A model generated the notes under the pieces. The model was not told where the DNA came from. It did not search any database and was given only the letters and a program-made list of their open reading frames with translations. The translations under genes and the position numbers were made by a program. From positions 7,739,080-7,803,079 of the forward strand of contig NW_024881277.1 in the NCBI RefSeq assembly GCF_018691265.1: 64,000 nt of DNA. The letters run 5' to 3'. The stretch is from Tyto alba. Its lineage: Eukaryota; Chordata; Aves; Strigiformes; Tytonidae. Below, one piece after another: positions 46,654 to 56,939 of this stretch (position 1 is its first letter; each line of letters begins with the position of its first letter).

Positions 46654-47637
46654 TCAGGGGTCCAGTAGGTGCTGATGCCACTGGGTTTTAGGGGCTTTCT
46701 TCCCTCTGGTATACTGTATCCACGATGCTTGTTCTTTAATCTTGATAGCTGTATGGGATGTCAGCAACACCTGGAAAGGGCCTTCCCACCTTGGCTCCAG
46801 AGGCGAATCTGAAAGAGATCTGACATACACATAATCTCCAGGCTCAATATTATGCACAGGTCCATCCAGACCTCAGGCACTAGTTCCCAAGACTAGCTTC
46901 CTAACCTCCTGAATCTGTTTCTGCAGGGTTATCACATAATCGGTTAGTATTTCATTCCCGACCTCGGTTGATGTTCCAGCCTGTATCATGTAGGGTCTCC
47001 CGTATCCTATTTCGAAGGGACTCAGCCTTTCTTTGGCTCTGGGTTTGGTTCTCATTCTCAAAAGAGCCAATGGTAGGGCCTGAGGCCAGAGCAATTCAGC
47101 TTCTTGTCCCAATTTGACAATCTGTATTTCAATAAGGTGGTTCATTTTCTCCACCTGGCCGCTTACTTGTGGCCTATATGGGGTATGTAATTGCCAATCT
47201 ATCCCCAGAAGTTTGCTAACTTGTTGAACAACTTTTGCAATGAAGTGCAACCCTCGGTCTGAGGATACAACCACTGGAACCCCAAACCTTGTTATTATTT
47301 CTTGTAATATGACCTTGGTCACCTCTAGGGCTTTACTGGTTGGCAAGGGAATGCTTCCAGCCAACCTGAGAAGGTGTCTGTTAGGACCAATAAATACGGT
47401 ACCCTCCTTTTCTTGGGAGCTCTGTGAAGTCAATTTGCCATTGCTGTCCCGGATAGTTTCCCCTCCCCATTTTTGTCCTAGTTGGGCTTTGAGGCCCATT
47501 TTAGGATTATTCTGTAAACATATTTCACACTGCTGGGTCACCTTTAACAGTAGTGTAAAGGTTTGGGCAATTACACGCTGGTTCAAATACCTATACAGAG
47601 CCTCTGTTCCCCAATGAGATTTTCTATGTTCTGCCAT
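46654..47637 (-). pseudogene. ERV integrase
   Basis: Two frames (46873-47637 and 46654-46857) cover the integrase catalytic core and the C-terminal domain. Visible: the second catalytic Asp in a SSDRG motif, the catalytic Glu in a SGQVEK motif, and a GPF-type C-terminal module. The stretch that should hold the first catalytic Asp reads out of frame, and a break separates the C-terminal part, so the enzyme is inactive. Confidence 0.75.
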
Positions 47638-47730
47638 GGCAATGGCCTACAACAATGTGAATGGTGTGATTAATTTTCTTGCAGAATTTTAGCCCAACCA
47701 CTGTTTCAACTTTCCCTCCCAAGTCCTCAA

Positions 47731-48133
47731 TTAGTTTCTGATCTTCTTTTGAATATCTGGGTTCACAATCAATTGTATTTTACCATCTGGGACCAAAGAC
47801 TGTACCCTTACATCACCCTTCTCTGTCACTCTTTTAGCCTCGTGGTCGCGTGGCATTGCCCAACTCCTGGGCAGTGTTTCCTTTCTGGTGAGCTTTGCAA
47901 TGCATAATAGCCACCTTCTCGAGCAGCTGGATGGCTTCCAGGAACTTAAGAATCTCTTCAGCATGCTTTATAATTTTCCCTTGGGTGGACAGGAGTCCTC
48001 TTTCTTTCCATATGGCCCCATGGGCATGGACCACCCCAAAGGTGTATTTAGAGTCCATCCAGTTGTTTATCTTTTTGCCTTTGGGGAGTTCCAGCACTCT
48101 GGTTAAGGCTATTAATTCTGCTTTTTGTGCCAA
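47731..48133 (-). pseudogene. ERV RNase H region
   Basis: A frame with the RNase H pattern ALTRVLEL ... DSKY ... HCKAH in order, downstream of the RT region. The frame breaks near 47834. Confidence 0.65.
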
Positions 48134-48268
48134 GGTATCTGGGGCAGGGGCTGCGGAGTGGTTACAGCATACCCTGCTTTGCGGACGCCTTGTCGAACGA
48201 AGCTGCTCCTGTCTGTATACCAGGAGTCCTCCACGTCTGCTAAAGGTTCCTCCTTCAGATCGGATCCG

Positions 48269-49283
48269 CTACTGCTTCAATCGTTTCCAGGCAGTCATGT
48301 GATACCGATTCCCCTGTATTTCCACTGAGGAAAGATGCTGAGTTGCAATGTTAGTAACGACTACTTCCACTTCATCCTGTTCCACTAGAACAGCCTGGTA
48401 CTTAAGAAATCTTTGGGGTGAGAGCCAGTGCCCCCCTTTTACCTCTAATACTGTAGATATGGTATGGGATAGCAACACTGTGATCCTTTGGCCTAATGTG
48501 AATTTGCGTGCTTCCTGAATGTTTAGCACTAGTGCTGCTACTGCCCTTAGGCAGCTAGGCCAACCTTTACTAACTTCATCAAGTTGTTTGGAGAAGTATG
48601 CCACTGCCCTTCTGTATGGTCCCACATTCTGAGCCAGGATTCCCAGGGCTAGTCCCTGCTTCTCATGGGAGAACAGCCAAAATGGTTTGGTTGTGTCAGG
48701 TAGCCCCAAGACAGGGGCCTCCATGAGCTTCTTTTTCAGTTGCTGGAACGCTTTATCTGCTTCCCCATTCCAAGTGAGGCTTCCCAGACCTGGATTTTAA
48801 CAGTTCATAGTGTGGCCCTACCAGGAGTCCGTAGTTGTATATCCAGTGGTGACACCATCCCATCATTCCTAAAAATGTATGGAGCTCCTTAGCTGCCTGT
48901 GGTCGAGGGGTCTGGCAAATGGCCACCTTTCTTGCTGTGCCTAGAGATCTTTGTCCAGCACTTATCTCGTATCCAAGGTAAGTCACCAGCTGCTGGGCCA
49001 CTTGGGCTTTCTGTGGAGAGGCTCGATAGGCATTAAGTCCAAGGAAATTTAGCAGACTAACTGTCCATACTATGTATATCTCACTCATTTCTGCTGCTAT
49101 CAATAAATCATCCACATATTGTAGTATTATCCCAGCTCCATGTGGTCGTTCCCACTTCTCCAAATCCTTGGCTAATTGATTTCCAAAAAGAGCGAGGGTA
49201 TTCTTAAACCCCTGTGGTAACACAGTCCATGTTAATTGTGTCTTTCTTCCAGAGTCAGGGTTTTCCCATTCAAACGCAAACAC
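48269..49283 (-). pseudogene. ERV reverse transcriptase
   Basis: RT core with an LPQGF motif and an intact YVDD catalytic box, followed by the connection region in a second frame after 48740. The N-terminal part of RT (49284-49580) has stops. It is recognisable but disabled. Confidence 0.8.
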
Positions 49284-49581
49284 AACTGACTTTCAGGGCT
49301 CAAGGGTAGGCAAAAGAAGGATCTTTTAGGTCCAATACGTAAACCAGGCCAATTCAAGTTCTAATTTGGTTAATAATGTGTATGGGTTGGCCACAAGAGG
49401 GTGCAAGTCTTCAACCATCCTATTGATAGGTCTGAGATCCTGCTATCTGATAACTCCCATCTGGCTTTTTGACTGGTAAAATGAGAGTGTTATATTCTGA
49501 TTCACACTCTGTTAACAACCCAAATTTGATGAATCAGTCAATTATTGGCTGGATTCCTTCACTATCTTCTTTCCTAAGGAG

Positions 49582-50016
49582 TTATTGCCTAATTCTCACA
49601 GGCTGCCTTCCTGTTTTAAGTTTTACTGTTATTGAGGAGGCATTTTTCACCCTTCCTCGTGTTTCCGAGGCCCATACTCCCGGATATACTTGATTCCAGA
49701 CTTCTTCAGGCACTCCTGGACTGACAGGAGTGTCTATAAGGGCCAGACTCAAAAGTTCAATTAGCTGATCATTCCCCACTTGAAATTCTATTTTTCTTCC
49801 CTCAAAAGTTACTTTCACTTTCAACTGCTCCAATAGGTCTTGGCCTAATAGAGGTCCTGGGGAAATAGGCATATGTAAGAATTTATGTATTCCCAATTGT
49901 TTTCCTAATTTAAATTTAAGGGGTTTTAAAAAGTATGCCTTTTCACTTTGGCTGATAACTCCTCTTACAGTTACATAATCATGATCCATAGGTGTTAAAG
50001 CCTCATCAAAACCCAA
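49582..50016 (-). pseudogene. ERV protease / RT start region
   Basis: A 144-codon frame holding the C-terminal half of a retroviral aspartic protease (LGQDLLEQL motif) and the start of the pol linker. The protease active-site part upstream is not in this frame. Confidence 0.55.
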
Positions 50017-50099
50017 AGTGTTGCTCCAGTATCTACTAGAAATTTTATATTCTGTTGTCGTTTCCCTAGCTTTATGTAACCAGTGGATCTGCTAGGGTA

Positions 50100-51660
50100 G
50101 ATTCCCCAGATCCTCGTCAATCTTCTTTGACATGGGCCTGTATCCTCCCTTTCCTTTTTTGTTTCTCCGGATATTCATTCTTCCAATGTCCCCTTTGTTT
50201 ACACCATGAGCACTGATCCCTTCCCACAGGCCCCTTGGTCCCATACTCCTGAATTCTTTATTTTCTTGTAACAGCTACCAACCCGCTGGTCTCTTCTTCG
50301 ACCATCCTCTCTCTGTTGCTAAACACTCTCCATGCTTCATCTAACAAAGTCTCCAAATTCCTGCTTTCCACCAGCTTCAATTTCTGCAGCTTCCTCCGGA
50401 TGTCCTCGCTGATTGTCCGATGAACAGAGACACTAACTGCTGAGTGCCTACTTCGATCCTGGGTCTAAAGGGGTGTACTGCCTCATAGTATCCTGTAATT
50501 ATCCAAAAATTCTGAGGGAGTATGCCTTAGACCTTGCTAAACGGCATACAAAGTTGTGCAATTAATTGTTTTTGGAATAGCCCACTCCATTCTTCTCATA
50601 ACCCAATCTCTGTATGTATTCAGCAACCTTACATGCGTCCCTCTATTAGGGATCCATCCTGGATCCTGTAAGGGGAAATGGTCTTTTATATCTTCCCCGT
50701 ATTCTTAAGAAAATCACTAGCCAGTCTTGGGCTGTTTTAATATAATTGTTTTTCTGACTCTGTCATATGGTCTAATAACAATGAATATCACTCCAGTCAG
50801 GGTTATGCTGTTTTATCAGAAACTGGAAGTGTTTGATCACCCCCACAGAATCACTCCGATAGTTTTTCGCCACATTTTTCCATGTTTCTAGATCAAAGGA
50901 GGAGAAGGGAATTTTTATTAGGACAGGCTCTCCTCCTTGACCTATAGCTTCTCTCAAGGTGCCTGTACCATAACTCTTTCCTTTTTACTCCGGATATGTA
51001 AAGTGACCAGGCTATCGGGAGGAGTTCCTGGGTCCAAATCCTCCCGTTCCTTTTGTTGTGTTTTTGCTGGGAGTTTATAATATTCTGGCAGCTCTCCCAC
51101 CTTGGGATCCCTTAGCTTTTCCAACCCTGTGGATCTTTGACCTATGCTACAGGCTGAACAGCACCTTTTTAGTTTTCCTTTTCCTTCTTTCATATTTTCC
51201 TTTTCTAGAGCCAAAACCATTGGGTCTTGTGGGCTCTTTAATCCACAATCAGTTTGATACTCAGGGTGATTTCGGGGTGTCTGCATACGAGAAGTCATCC
51301 CACTTTCCTTCTCTCCTCAAAAACAACATCAGTTGCAACAAAGTATTATAATTCAAGGTTCCATTAAAGGGCCATTTTTCCCCATCATCTAATTTTACAG
51401 GGTCCACCACTGGTTACAGTATTTAGGTAAGGTCCTTTTATTCACAATTCCACCTGGTGTTCCTCTGATTTCCTTCCAATGGGCTAAGATGCTGCCCAGA
51501 GGGCTCTTTTTCACTCTACCCCCACTCTGTTTCCCTCCCATATTGTTAGCCTGGAGGACTTATCCACATTCTGCTTCTATTGCCTCTGTAAGTTTAGGTT
51601 CCCACAATAAGTTCTTTTAAGCTCACCTGAGTGCTCAATTCTGTCCCAGTCAGACCACTT
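50100..51660 (-). pseudogene. ERV gag
   Basis: Scattered frames. 50954-51298 holds a Lys/Pro-rich matrix to linker-like part. 50772-50957 has a capsid start-like stretch with PFSSFDLETWKN. Near 50170-50220 there is a zinc-knuckle-like CSWC...H pattern whose final Cys is replaced. It cannot make a full Gag protein. Confidence 0.6.
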
Positions 51661-51776
51661 CCCTTGACATTTACTACACCAGAAATCGTCTCCAAATTCC
51701 ACCCAGACGTCTTGTCCACAACCAAAGCATTCAAAAACAAAGATCAATTACAAGAAAAATCCTCGGGTCTGTGTAT

Positions 51777-51985
51777 GGGGCACCAAAAGTTAACCACAGG
51801 CTCAAACAATACTGTTTTAAAATCTGACATACACTTCATTCACTTCACTTGCCTCCGGCCACTCTCCTCGTGGAGGACATGGAAGCGGAGATCAGAACTC
51901 CGCACTCACTTCGCAGCTGTGCTGCGTTTCACTTCTCTCATGCAGGCATACAGGCACACAGACACGCAGTTACACACAGGGCCCC
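51777..51985 (-). other. ERV leader with primer-site-like TGGTGCCCC
   Basis: Minus strand TGGTGCCCC (51777-51785) resembles a primer-binding site. The 200 bases to its right should be the end of the 5' LTR, but they do not end CTCCGTACA like the 3' LTR. The region stops abruptly at the next element (51986). Confidence 0.4.
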
Positions 51986-52465
51986 TGTCCTGGTTGGGCT
52001 GGAATAGAGATCATGTTCATTTTGGCAGGAGGAGTGCTGCAGCACACTGAGATTCCAGAGGATCTCCATGTCCGAGAGCCCTTGCCTATGTGCGGGGTGG
52101 GGGGAGCACAGCTGGAGTGCTGGGCCCCGATTGGCCGATATTCTATGTCATGTGACATTCCGCTCACTATATAAAGGAAGGAGTGGGTCAGAAGGGGCTC
52201 TCACTTCCGGGAGTGTTGCCACAGGTCTTTGTGTTCGGGATCGCTGGCTGGGAGCAGGTGGGTGTCGGTCAGCGGGTGGTGAGCAGCTGTATTGTACGTT
52301 ACCCATTCATCATGTCATATTATTCTGTTACTGTTATTAAACTGTTTTTATCTCAACCCATGAGTCTCCCTTTGCCCTCCGATTCCCTCCCCATTCCCAA
52401 GTGGAGGGGAGGGTGGGTGAGCAGCTGCGTGGTGTTTAGCTGCTGACCAGGTTTAAACCACGACA
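51986..52465 (+). mobile_element. 5' LTR of the deleted ERV
   Basis: 480 bp, TGTCCTGGTT to AACCACGACA. It has a CATGTGA...TATATAAAG promoter core near 52170. No primer-binding site follows, because internal sequence is missing directly after the LTR. Confidence 0.8.
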
Positions 52466-53771
52466 ACTGTCACACAGGTTATCATGAATGTGATACACAT
52501 GCTGCAATCAGGCAAGCCAAGAGGTTAAAACCTCTTTGGTATCGAGGGCTATGGTTAAAATATAGATATGGGGAGGCCTGGCAGAGTGATTACATCACGC
52601 TTCCACAATACTTGGCATGTCAAACTTTATGCGCTCACAATGGTGGAAGCAACTACCGGGTGGGTGGAGACATAGGCCGTGCCCCATGCCACTGCCCAGA
52701 ACACTATTCTGGGCCTTGAAAAACAAGTCCTGTGGCAACATGGTACCCCAGAAAGAATTGAGTCAGATAATGGCACTCATTTTTGAAATAATCTCATAAA
52801 CACCTGGGAAAAGAACATGGCATTGAGGGGGTATATCACATCCCCTACCATGCACCAGCCTCTAGGAAAATTGAGTGGTACAATGGGCTACTAAAGACCA
52901 TGCTGAGAGCAATGAGAAGAGAACTTTTAAACACTGGGACAGACATTTAGCAAAGCCCACCTGGTTGGTCAAACTAGAGATCTACCAACCAGGATGGCCC
53001 TGCCCAGTCAAAATTCTACATACTGCAGATGGAGATAGAGTCCCAGTAGTGCACCTTAAGAACATGCTGGGGAAGACTATTTGGGTTACTCCTACTTCAG
53101 GTAAAGTAAGCCCATACGTGGATTTCCTTTGCCCAAGGACCTGGTGCACTTGGTGGGCAATGCAGAAGGATGAGGATGTCGATGTGTGCCTCAAGGGGAC
53201 TTAATGTTAGGTGAAAATAGCCAATAAACTGTATTACATTAATCACCAAACAACCCTATAAATGCATTGCTATGGTTGACACATATTATGCTAATGGCAT
53301 CATATTCATGAAGAAAAACACGAACTTGATAAAGTCACGATTCGTTTCAGCAACTGATACCCAGCGACTGCTGCAGACTGAATACAGACAGCGTCAGATG
53401 CATCAGCCACCAGCTCCAACTGCAACAGAGACTGCATGCCATCCTCCTGCCAGGCCCAAGGACACCTGTGCCCTACCAACTGAGAATCCCTCCTCCTGCC
53501 TTAAGAGACTGTTAGGACAGATGGAACCTGAAGCTATGGACCAAATGAACTCACGATACATTCTGCAGTATATAGACTGCAAGGACCAAGTGCACCCAGG
53601 TCCTTGGGCAAAGGTAATTCCACGTATGGGCTTACCATGGCCCATGGGCTAAGGGAATTATATCTGTGTGCACATGCCTAAGACCAGGGAAGAGGACAGT
53701 AATTTATTAGACTGTATTAGGAAATATGGAACCTGAGGATAATGCAAAGGATATGGAATAAGGGGTGGACA
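52466..53771 (+). pseudogene. Internal remnant with integrase
   Basis: Plus-strand frame fragments match a retroviral integrase core. A VEATTGW motif and a SDNGTHF motif (second catalytic Asp) lie near 52630-52785, and a YHAPAS...IE segment (catalytic Glu) lies near 52850, with in-frame stops. Later frames (53272-53652) are Gln/Pro-rich and not recognised. Confidence 0.6.
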
Positions 53772-54259
53772 CGGTCCTGGTTCAGACTGGAATAGAGTTC
53801 CTGTTCCTTTTTGGTAGCTGTAGGAGTGCTGATGCACACGGAGATTTCAGGGACTCTCCAGCTCCCCGTGTCCTGCCTGTGCACAGGCTCACAAGAAGCA
53901 GAGAGGAACACAGCTGGAGCACCGGGCCTGGATTGGCCAATATTCCATGTCATGTGATGTTACGCTCACCATATAAAGGAGGGGTGGGCGGGAAGGGGCA
54001 CACTCTCACTTTTGGGATTGTGGTCGCGGCATCTTTGTGTTTCAGGATCGCTGGCCGGGAGCCGGCTGGGTGTCAGTCGGCGGTGGTGAGCAATTGCATT
54101 TTACATTATCCGTTCATACTGCCACTGTATTATTTTATCACCATTATTCAACTGTTCCTATCTCAACCCGTGAGTGTCCCTTTGCCCCTCTGCTTCCTTC
54201 CCCATTCCCAGGTGGGAGCTGTGTGGTGTTTGGCTGCCGACCAGGCTCAGACCATGAGT
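53772..54259 (+). mobile_element. 3' LTR of the deleted ERV
   Basis: 488 bp. The first bases are mutated (CGGTCC where the partner has TGTCC) and the end reads ACCATGAGT against ACCACGACA in the partner. The core promoter CATATAAAGG is retained. Confidence 0.75.
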
Positions 54260-54309
54260 TACACCCACTGCAGACACACCAACATGACATGCACACACAC
54301 TGGTCTTGC

Positions 54310-55365
54310 CTGTTGCTGGCCTCACCAAAGAACAGTTGGAAGAAACTGACGTCATCTATGTGGACTTGTGCAAAGCACTTGACACGGTCCGCATGACATC
54401 CTCGTCTAGAGTTGGAGAGATGGTGATTTGGCGGATAGACCACTCGGTGGATAAAGAATTGGTTGGGGGGTCGAACTCAAAGTGCTGAGGTCACAGGCTC
54501 AACATCCAATTGGAGAACAGAGATGAGGGGAATTCCTCAGGGGTTGGAGTTGGGCTGGTATTGATTGACATCTTTGTTGCCGTCATGGACAGCAGGATGA
54601 GTGCATCCTCAGCAAGTTCACAGATGACACCAAACTGTGTGGTGTGGTGACATGTTGGAGGGAAAGGATGCCATCCAGAGGAACCTGGACAGGCTGGAGA
54701 AGTGGGCCCATACAGACCTCATGAAGTTCAACAAGGCCAAGTTCAAGGTCCTACCCATGGCTTGGGACAACCTCACATACAAATAGTGCTGGGCAAGGAG
54801 TGGATTGAGAGCAGCCCTGCGGAGAAGGACTTGGGGGTGGTAGTTCATGGAAAACTGATTGTGAGCCAGCAATGTGCTCGCAGGCCAGAAAACCAACCGT
54901 GTCCTGGGCTGCATCAAGAGAAGTGTGGCTAGCAGGTCAAGGTGGGGATTCTCCCATTTGCTCTGCTCTCATGAGACCGGCCCTGTAGTCTGGCTTCCAG
55001 CTCTCATGATCCAAACATAAAAAGGGCATGGACATGCTCAAGCAGGTCCAGAGGAGGCCGTGAAGATGACGGGGGGGTGAGAGCACCTCCCTTGTGAGGA
55101 CAGGCTGAGAGGTTGTTTTGTTCAGACTGAAGAAGAGAAGGCTCCAAGGGAGAAATTCTAGTGGCCTTCCAGGACTTAAACAGGGCTACAGGAAAGATGG
55201 GGAGGGACTATTTATCAGGGATTGCAGGAATAGGACAAAGGGTAATGGGTTTAAACTGAAAGAGGGTAGATTTAGATTAGATAAAAGGAGGAAATTCTTT
55301 ACTATGAGGGTAGTTAAACACTGGAAGAGGTTGCCCAGAGAAGTGATGAATTTCCTCTCCCTGGA
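54310..55365 (+). mobile_element. CR1 LINE, ORF2 end and 3' part
   Basis: Plus-strand CR1 order: RT region words (GTGGACTTGTGCAAAGCACTTGACAC, CCTCAGCAAGTTCACAGATGACACCAAACTG), then GAGAAGTGGGCCCA, GAGGCCGTGAAGATGA and GGTTTAAACTGAAAGAGGGTAGATTTAGATTAGAT near the 3' end. Frames are broken. This is the best-preserved CR1 copy in the window. Confidence 0.9.
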
Positions 55366-55620
55366 ACTTCTCTAGGCAACCTGTTCCAGTATCTCAGTAT
55401 CCTCATCGTAAAACATTTCTTCCTTATTTCAAATCTAAATCTACCCTCTTTCATTTTAACACCATTGCCGCTTATCTTCTAATACAGATCCTGGTGAAAG
55501 TATCACTCCATCTTTCTTGACCTGTAACCACTATGTTTTCATCTCCAAACACCTTTAAGATTGCCCAGACATCACCCCAATATGGGGTTTAGAGGACTCA
55601 AGCACATGTCCAATATGCTT
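55366..55620 (-). mobile_element. Second CR1 3' end, inverted against the first
   Basis: CTAGGCAACCTGTTCCAGT, then TTCTTCC...AATCTAAATCTACCCTCTTTCA and CTCCATCTTTCTTG are a reversed CR1 3' region. It directly follows the plus-strand CR1 end, so the two form an inverted pair. Confidence 0.85.
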
Positions 55621-55639
55621 AGATATAAACATTCTGAGA

Positions 55640-56550
55640 TAAGTGTTGTGGAGACTTGGGACAGTTAGGAGTAGCCCAAGAACCCTTGAAGGGTGGTTTG
55701 AGAGACGGTGGACTTTTCTTCACAGTGGAAAACAGCATGAGAAAGAAATAATGTCATACTGTGCAGCTGGGGAAGTCCAGACTGGACAACAGGATAAATG
55801 TTGTGGTGCAACACATGACCCAGGAGGAGTATGGATCAGAACAAGGCTTTGTTTTTCCAGGAAGAGCCAGAGAGCATGGTGAAATGTCAGGAAAGAAATG
55901 AAGATGCTCGGGAGGAGCAAGGTGAGAGAGCTGGGGGGATGAGGACAGCCTGCAGGGAAAGAGGCGCAGGGATGCAGCCCCATAGGACAGCCTGTGGTGG
56001 AGATGACAGAGGGCTGTGGGAAAGCTGAAAGCCTCCAGTAAAGTCAACCCCATCACGATTTTGGCTATGGCTGTTGTCTCTGCCACTGATGCCTGTGAGG
56101 AGGCACAGTCCCTTGCAGCACGGGGGCCTCATGGCCTCCTTGTGCATCCTCAGGAGCCTGGGAGGTGCACATCTCCATACCCCTACCCCAGGAAGAGCCC
56201 TGAGGAATGTGGGAGGGACAGGATCTCCCTTCCCAGGGGCTGGGGGTCGTGGCTTGGCCATTTGTTTAATGGGCTTAGGACTTGGAACTTTGGCTTAATG
56301 CAACAAATTGAGGATTACTCAGCATCAGAGACAACTTTCCCTTTTTCTTTCCGAATTCTCATAACTGCCTTCAGATTTCTGCTCTAACAGGACCCTGAGG
56401 AGGCTTTGTCAATACTGTCCTCAGTGGATACAATTAAAGCCACAAGAAACTTTAGAGTTTGAATAAAACTTTGAATTCTTCAGAGGTTTCTTCAGCTTCT
56501 CAGTGCATGAGGTTCATGGAGTTGGCACCAAACCCTCCTGAGGGGTCATT
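55640..56550 (+). repeat. Far-upstream element of the OR-d unit
   Basis: Closely matches 28080-29130. From about 55930 on the two are nearly identical in long stretches (CATGGCCTCCTTGTGCATCC, GGAGGTGCACATCTCCATA). Confidence 0.75.
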
Positions 56551-56559
56551 AAAGTGCCT

Positions 56560-56805
56560 TGGGCTGTTGCTGTGGTGCTGAGCTGGGCCGGGCTCCTGGG
56601 CCGGAGGGAGCTCCTGGCAAGTGGGCAGCGCTGCAGAGGGACAGCTCTGCCCAGGAGCAGCTCCTCTGCAAAGCGCAGCAGGGCTGGGGGCACTGCCTGC
56701 AGGCACCCAGGGCAGAGCAGCGAGGCACACACAGCTTCAAGGCAGCCTGGGCTGGGAGGCTGCTGAGAGCTCCGAGGAGGAGAAAGCGTCAGGGCCCTGG
56801 CCACA
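56560..56805 (+). promoter_or_regulatory. Putative non-coding first exon and promoter of OR-d
   Basis: Differs from 29140-29385 at only a handful of positions by eye and ends at the same GTAAGT donor (56806-56811). The acceptor before the receptor is at 58837-58838, giving an intron of 2.0 kb. Confidence 0.5.
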
Positions 56806-56895
56806 GTAAGTCTGGGGGTGCAGGGCAATGCAACTGCAGCTCGGGGAGGGATCTGGGGAAGGTGGCAGAGCCGCCAGGAATCTGCCTCCTGCCTA

Positions 56896-56936
56896 GAGGA
56901 GGAGGAGGAGGAGAAGGAGGAGGAGGAGGAGGAGGA
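56896..56936 (+). repeat. (GGA)n tract
   Basis: A GGA/GAG triplet tract with one AAG interruption, in the same position as in the OR-b unit. Confidence 0.9.
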
Positions 56937-56939
56937 TCT

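Larger units (their letters stand above)
42841..51985 (-). mobile_element. Class I (gammaretrovirus-like) endogenous retrovirus, decayed
   Basis: A minus-strand provirus remnant in the order (minus 5' to 3') leader, gag, protease-RT, RNase H, integrase, env, polypurine tract, LTR. All coding regions carry frameshifts or stops, so no complete protein can be made. Its class is inferred from the capsid region near 50.9 kb, the protease-RT fusion layout and the GPF-type integrase C-terminus. The right end (5' end of the provirus) lacks a 5' LTR matching the 3' LTR and abuts a different LTR at 51986. It contains a later insertion in env (about 43886-44684). Confidence 0.85.
51986..54259 (+). mobile_element. 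Two-LTR avian ERV with a large internal deletion
   Basis: LTRs at 51986-52465 and 53772-54259 share word order throughout, both in plus orientation. Shared words include TGGAATAGAG, GATTGGCC...TATTC, CATGTCATGTGA and CTCAC(T/C)ATATAAAGGA. Between them are only 1.3 kb, which start in integrase without gag, protease or RT. A purine-rich stretch (AATAAGGGGTGGA) precedes the right LTR. Confidence 0.8.
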
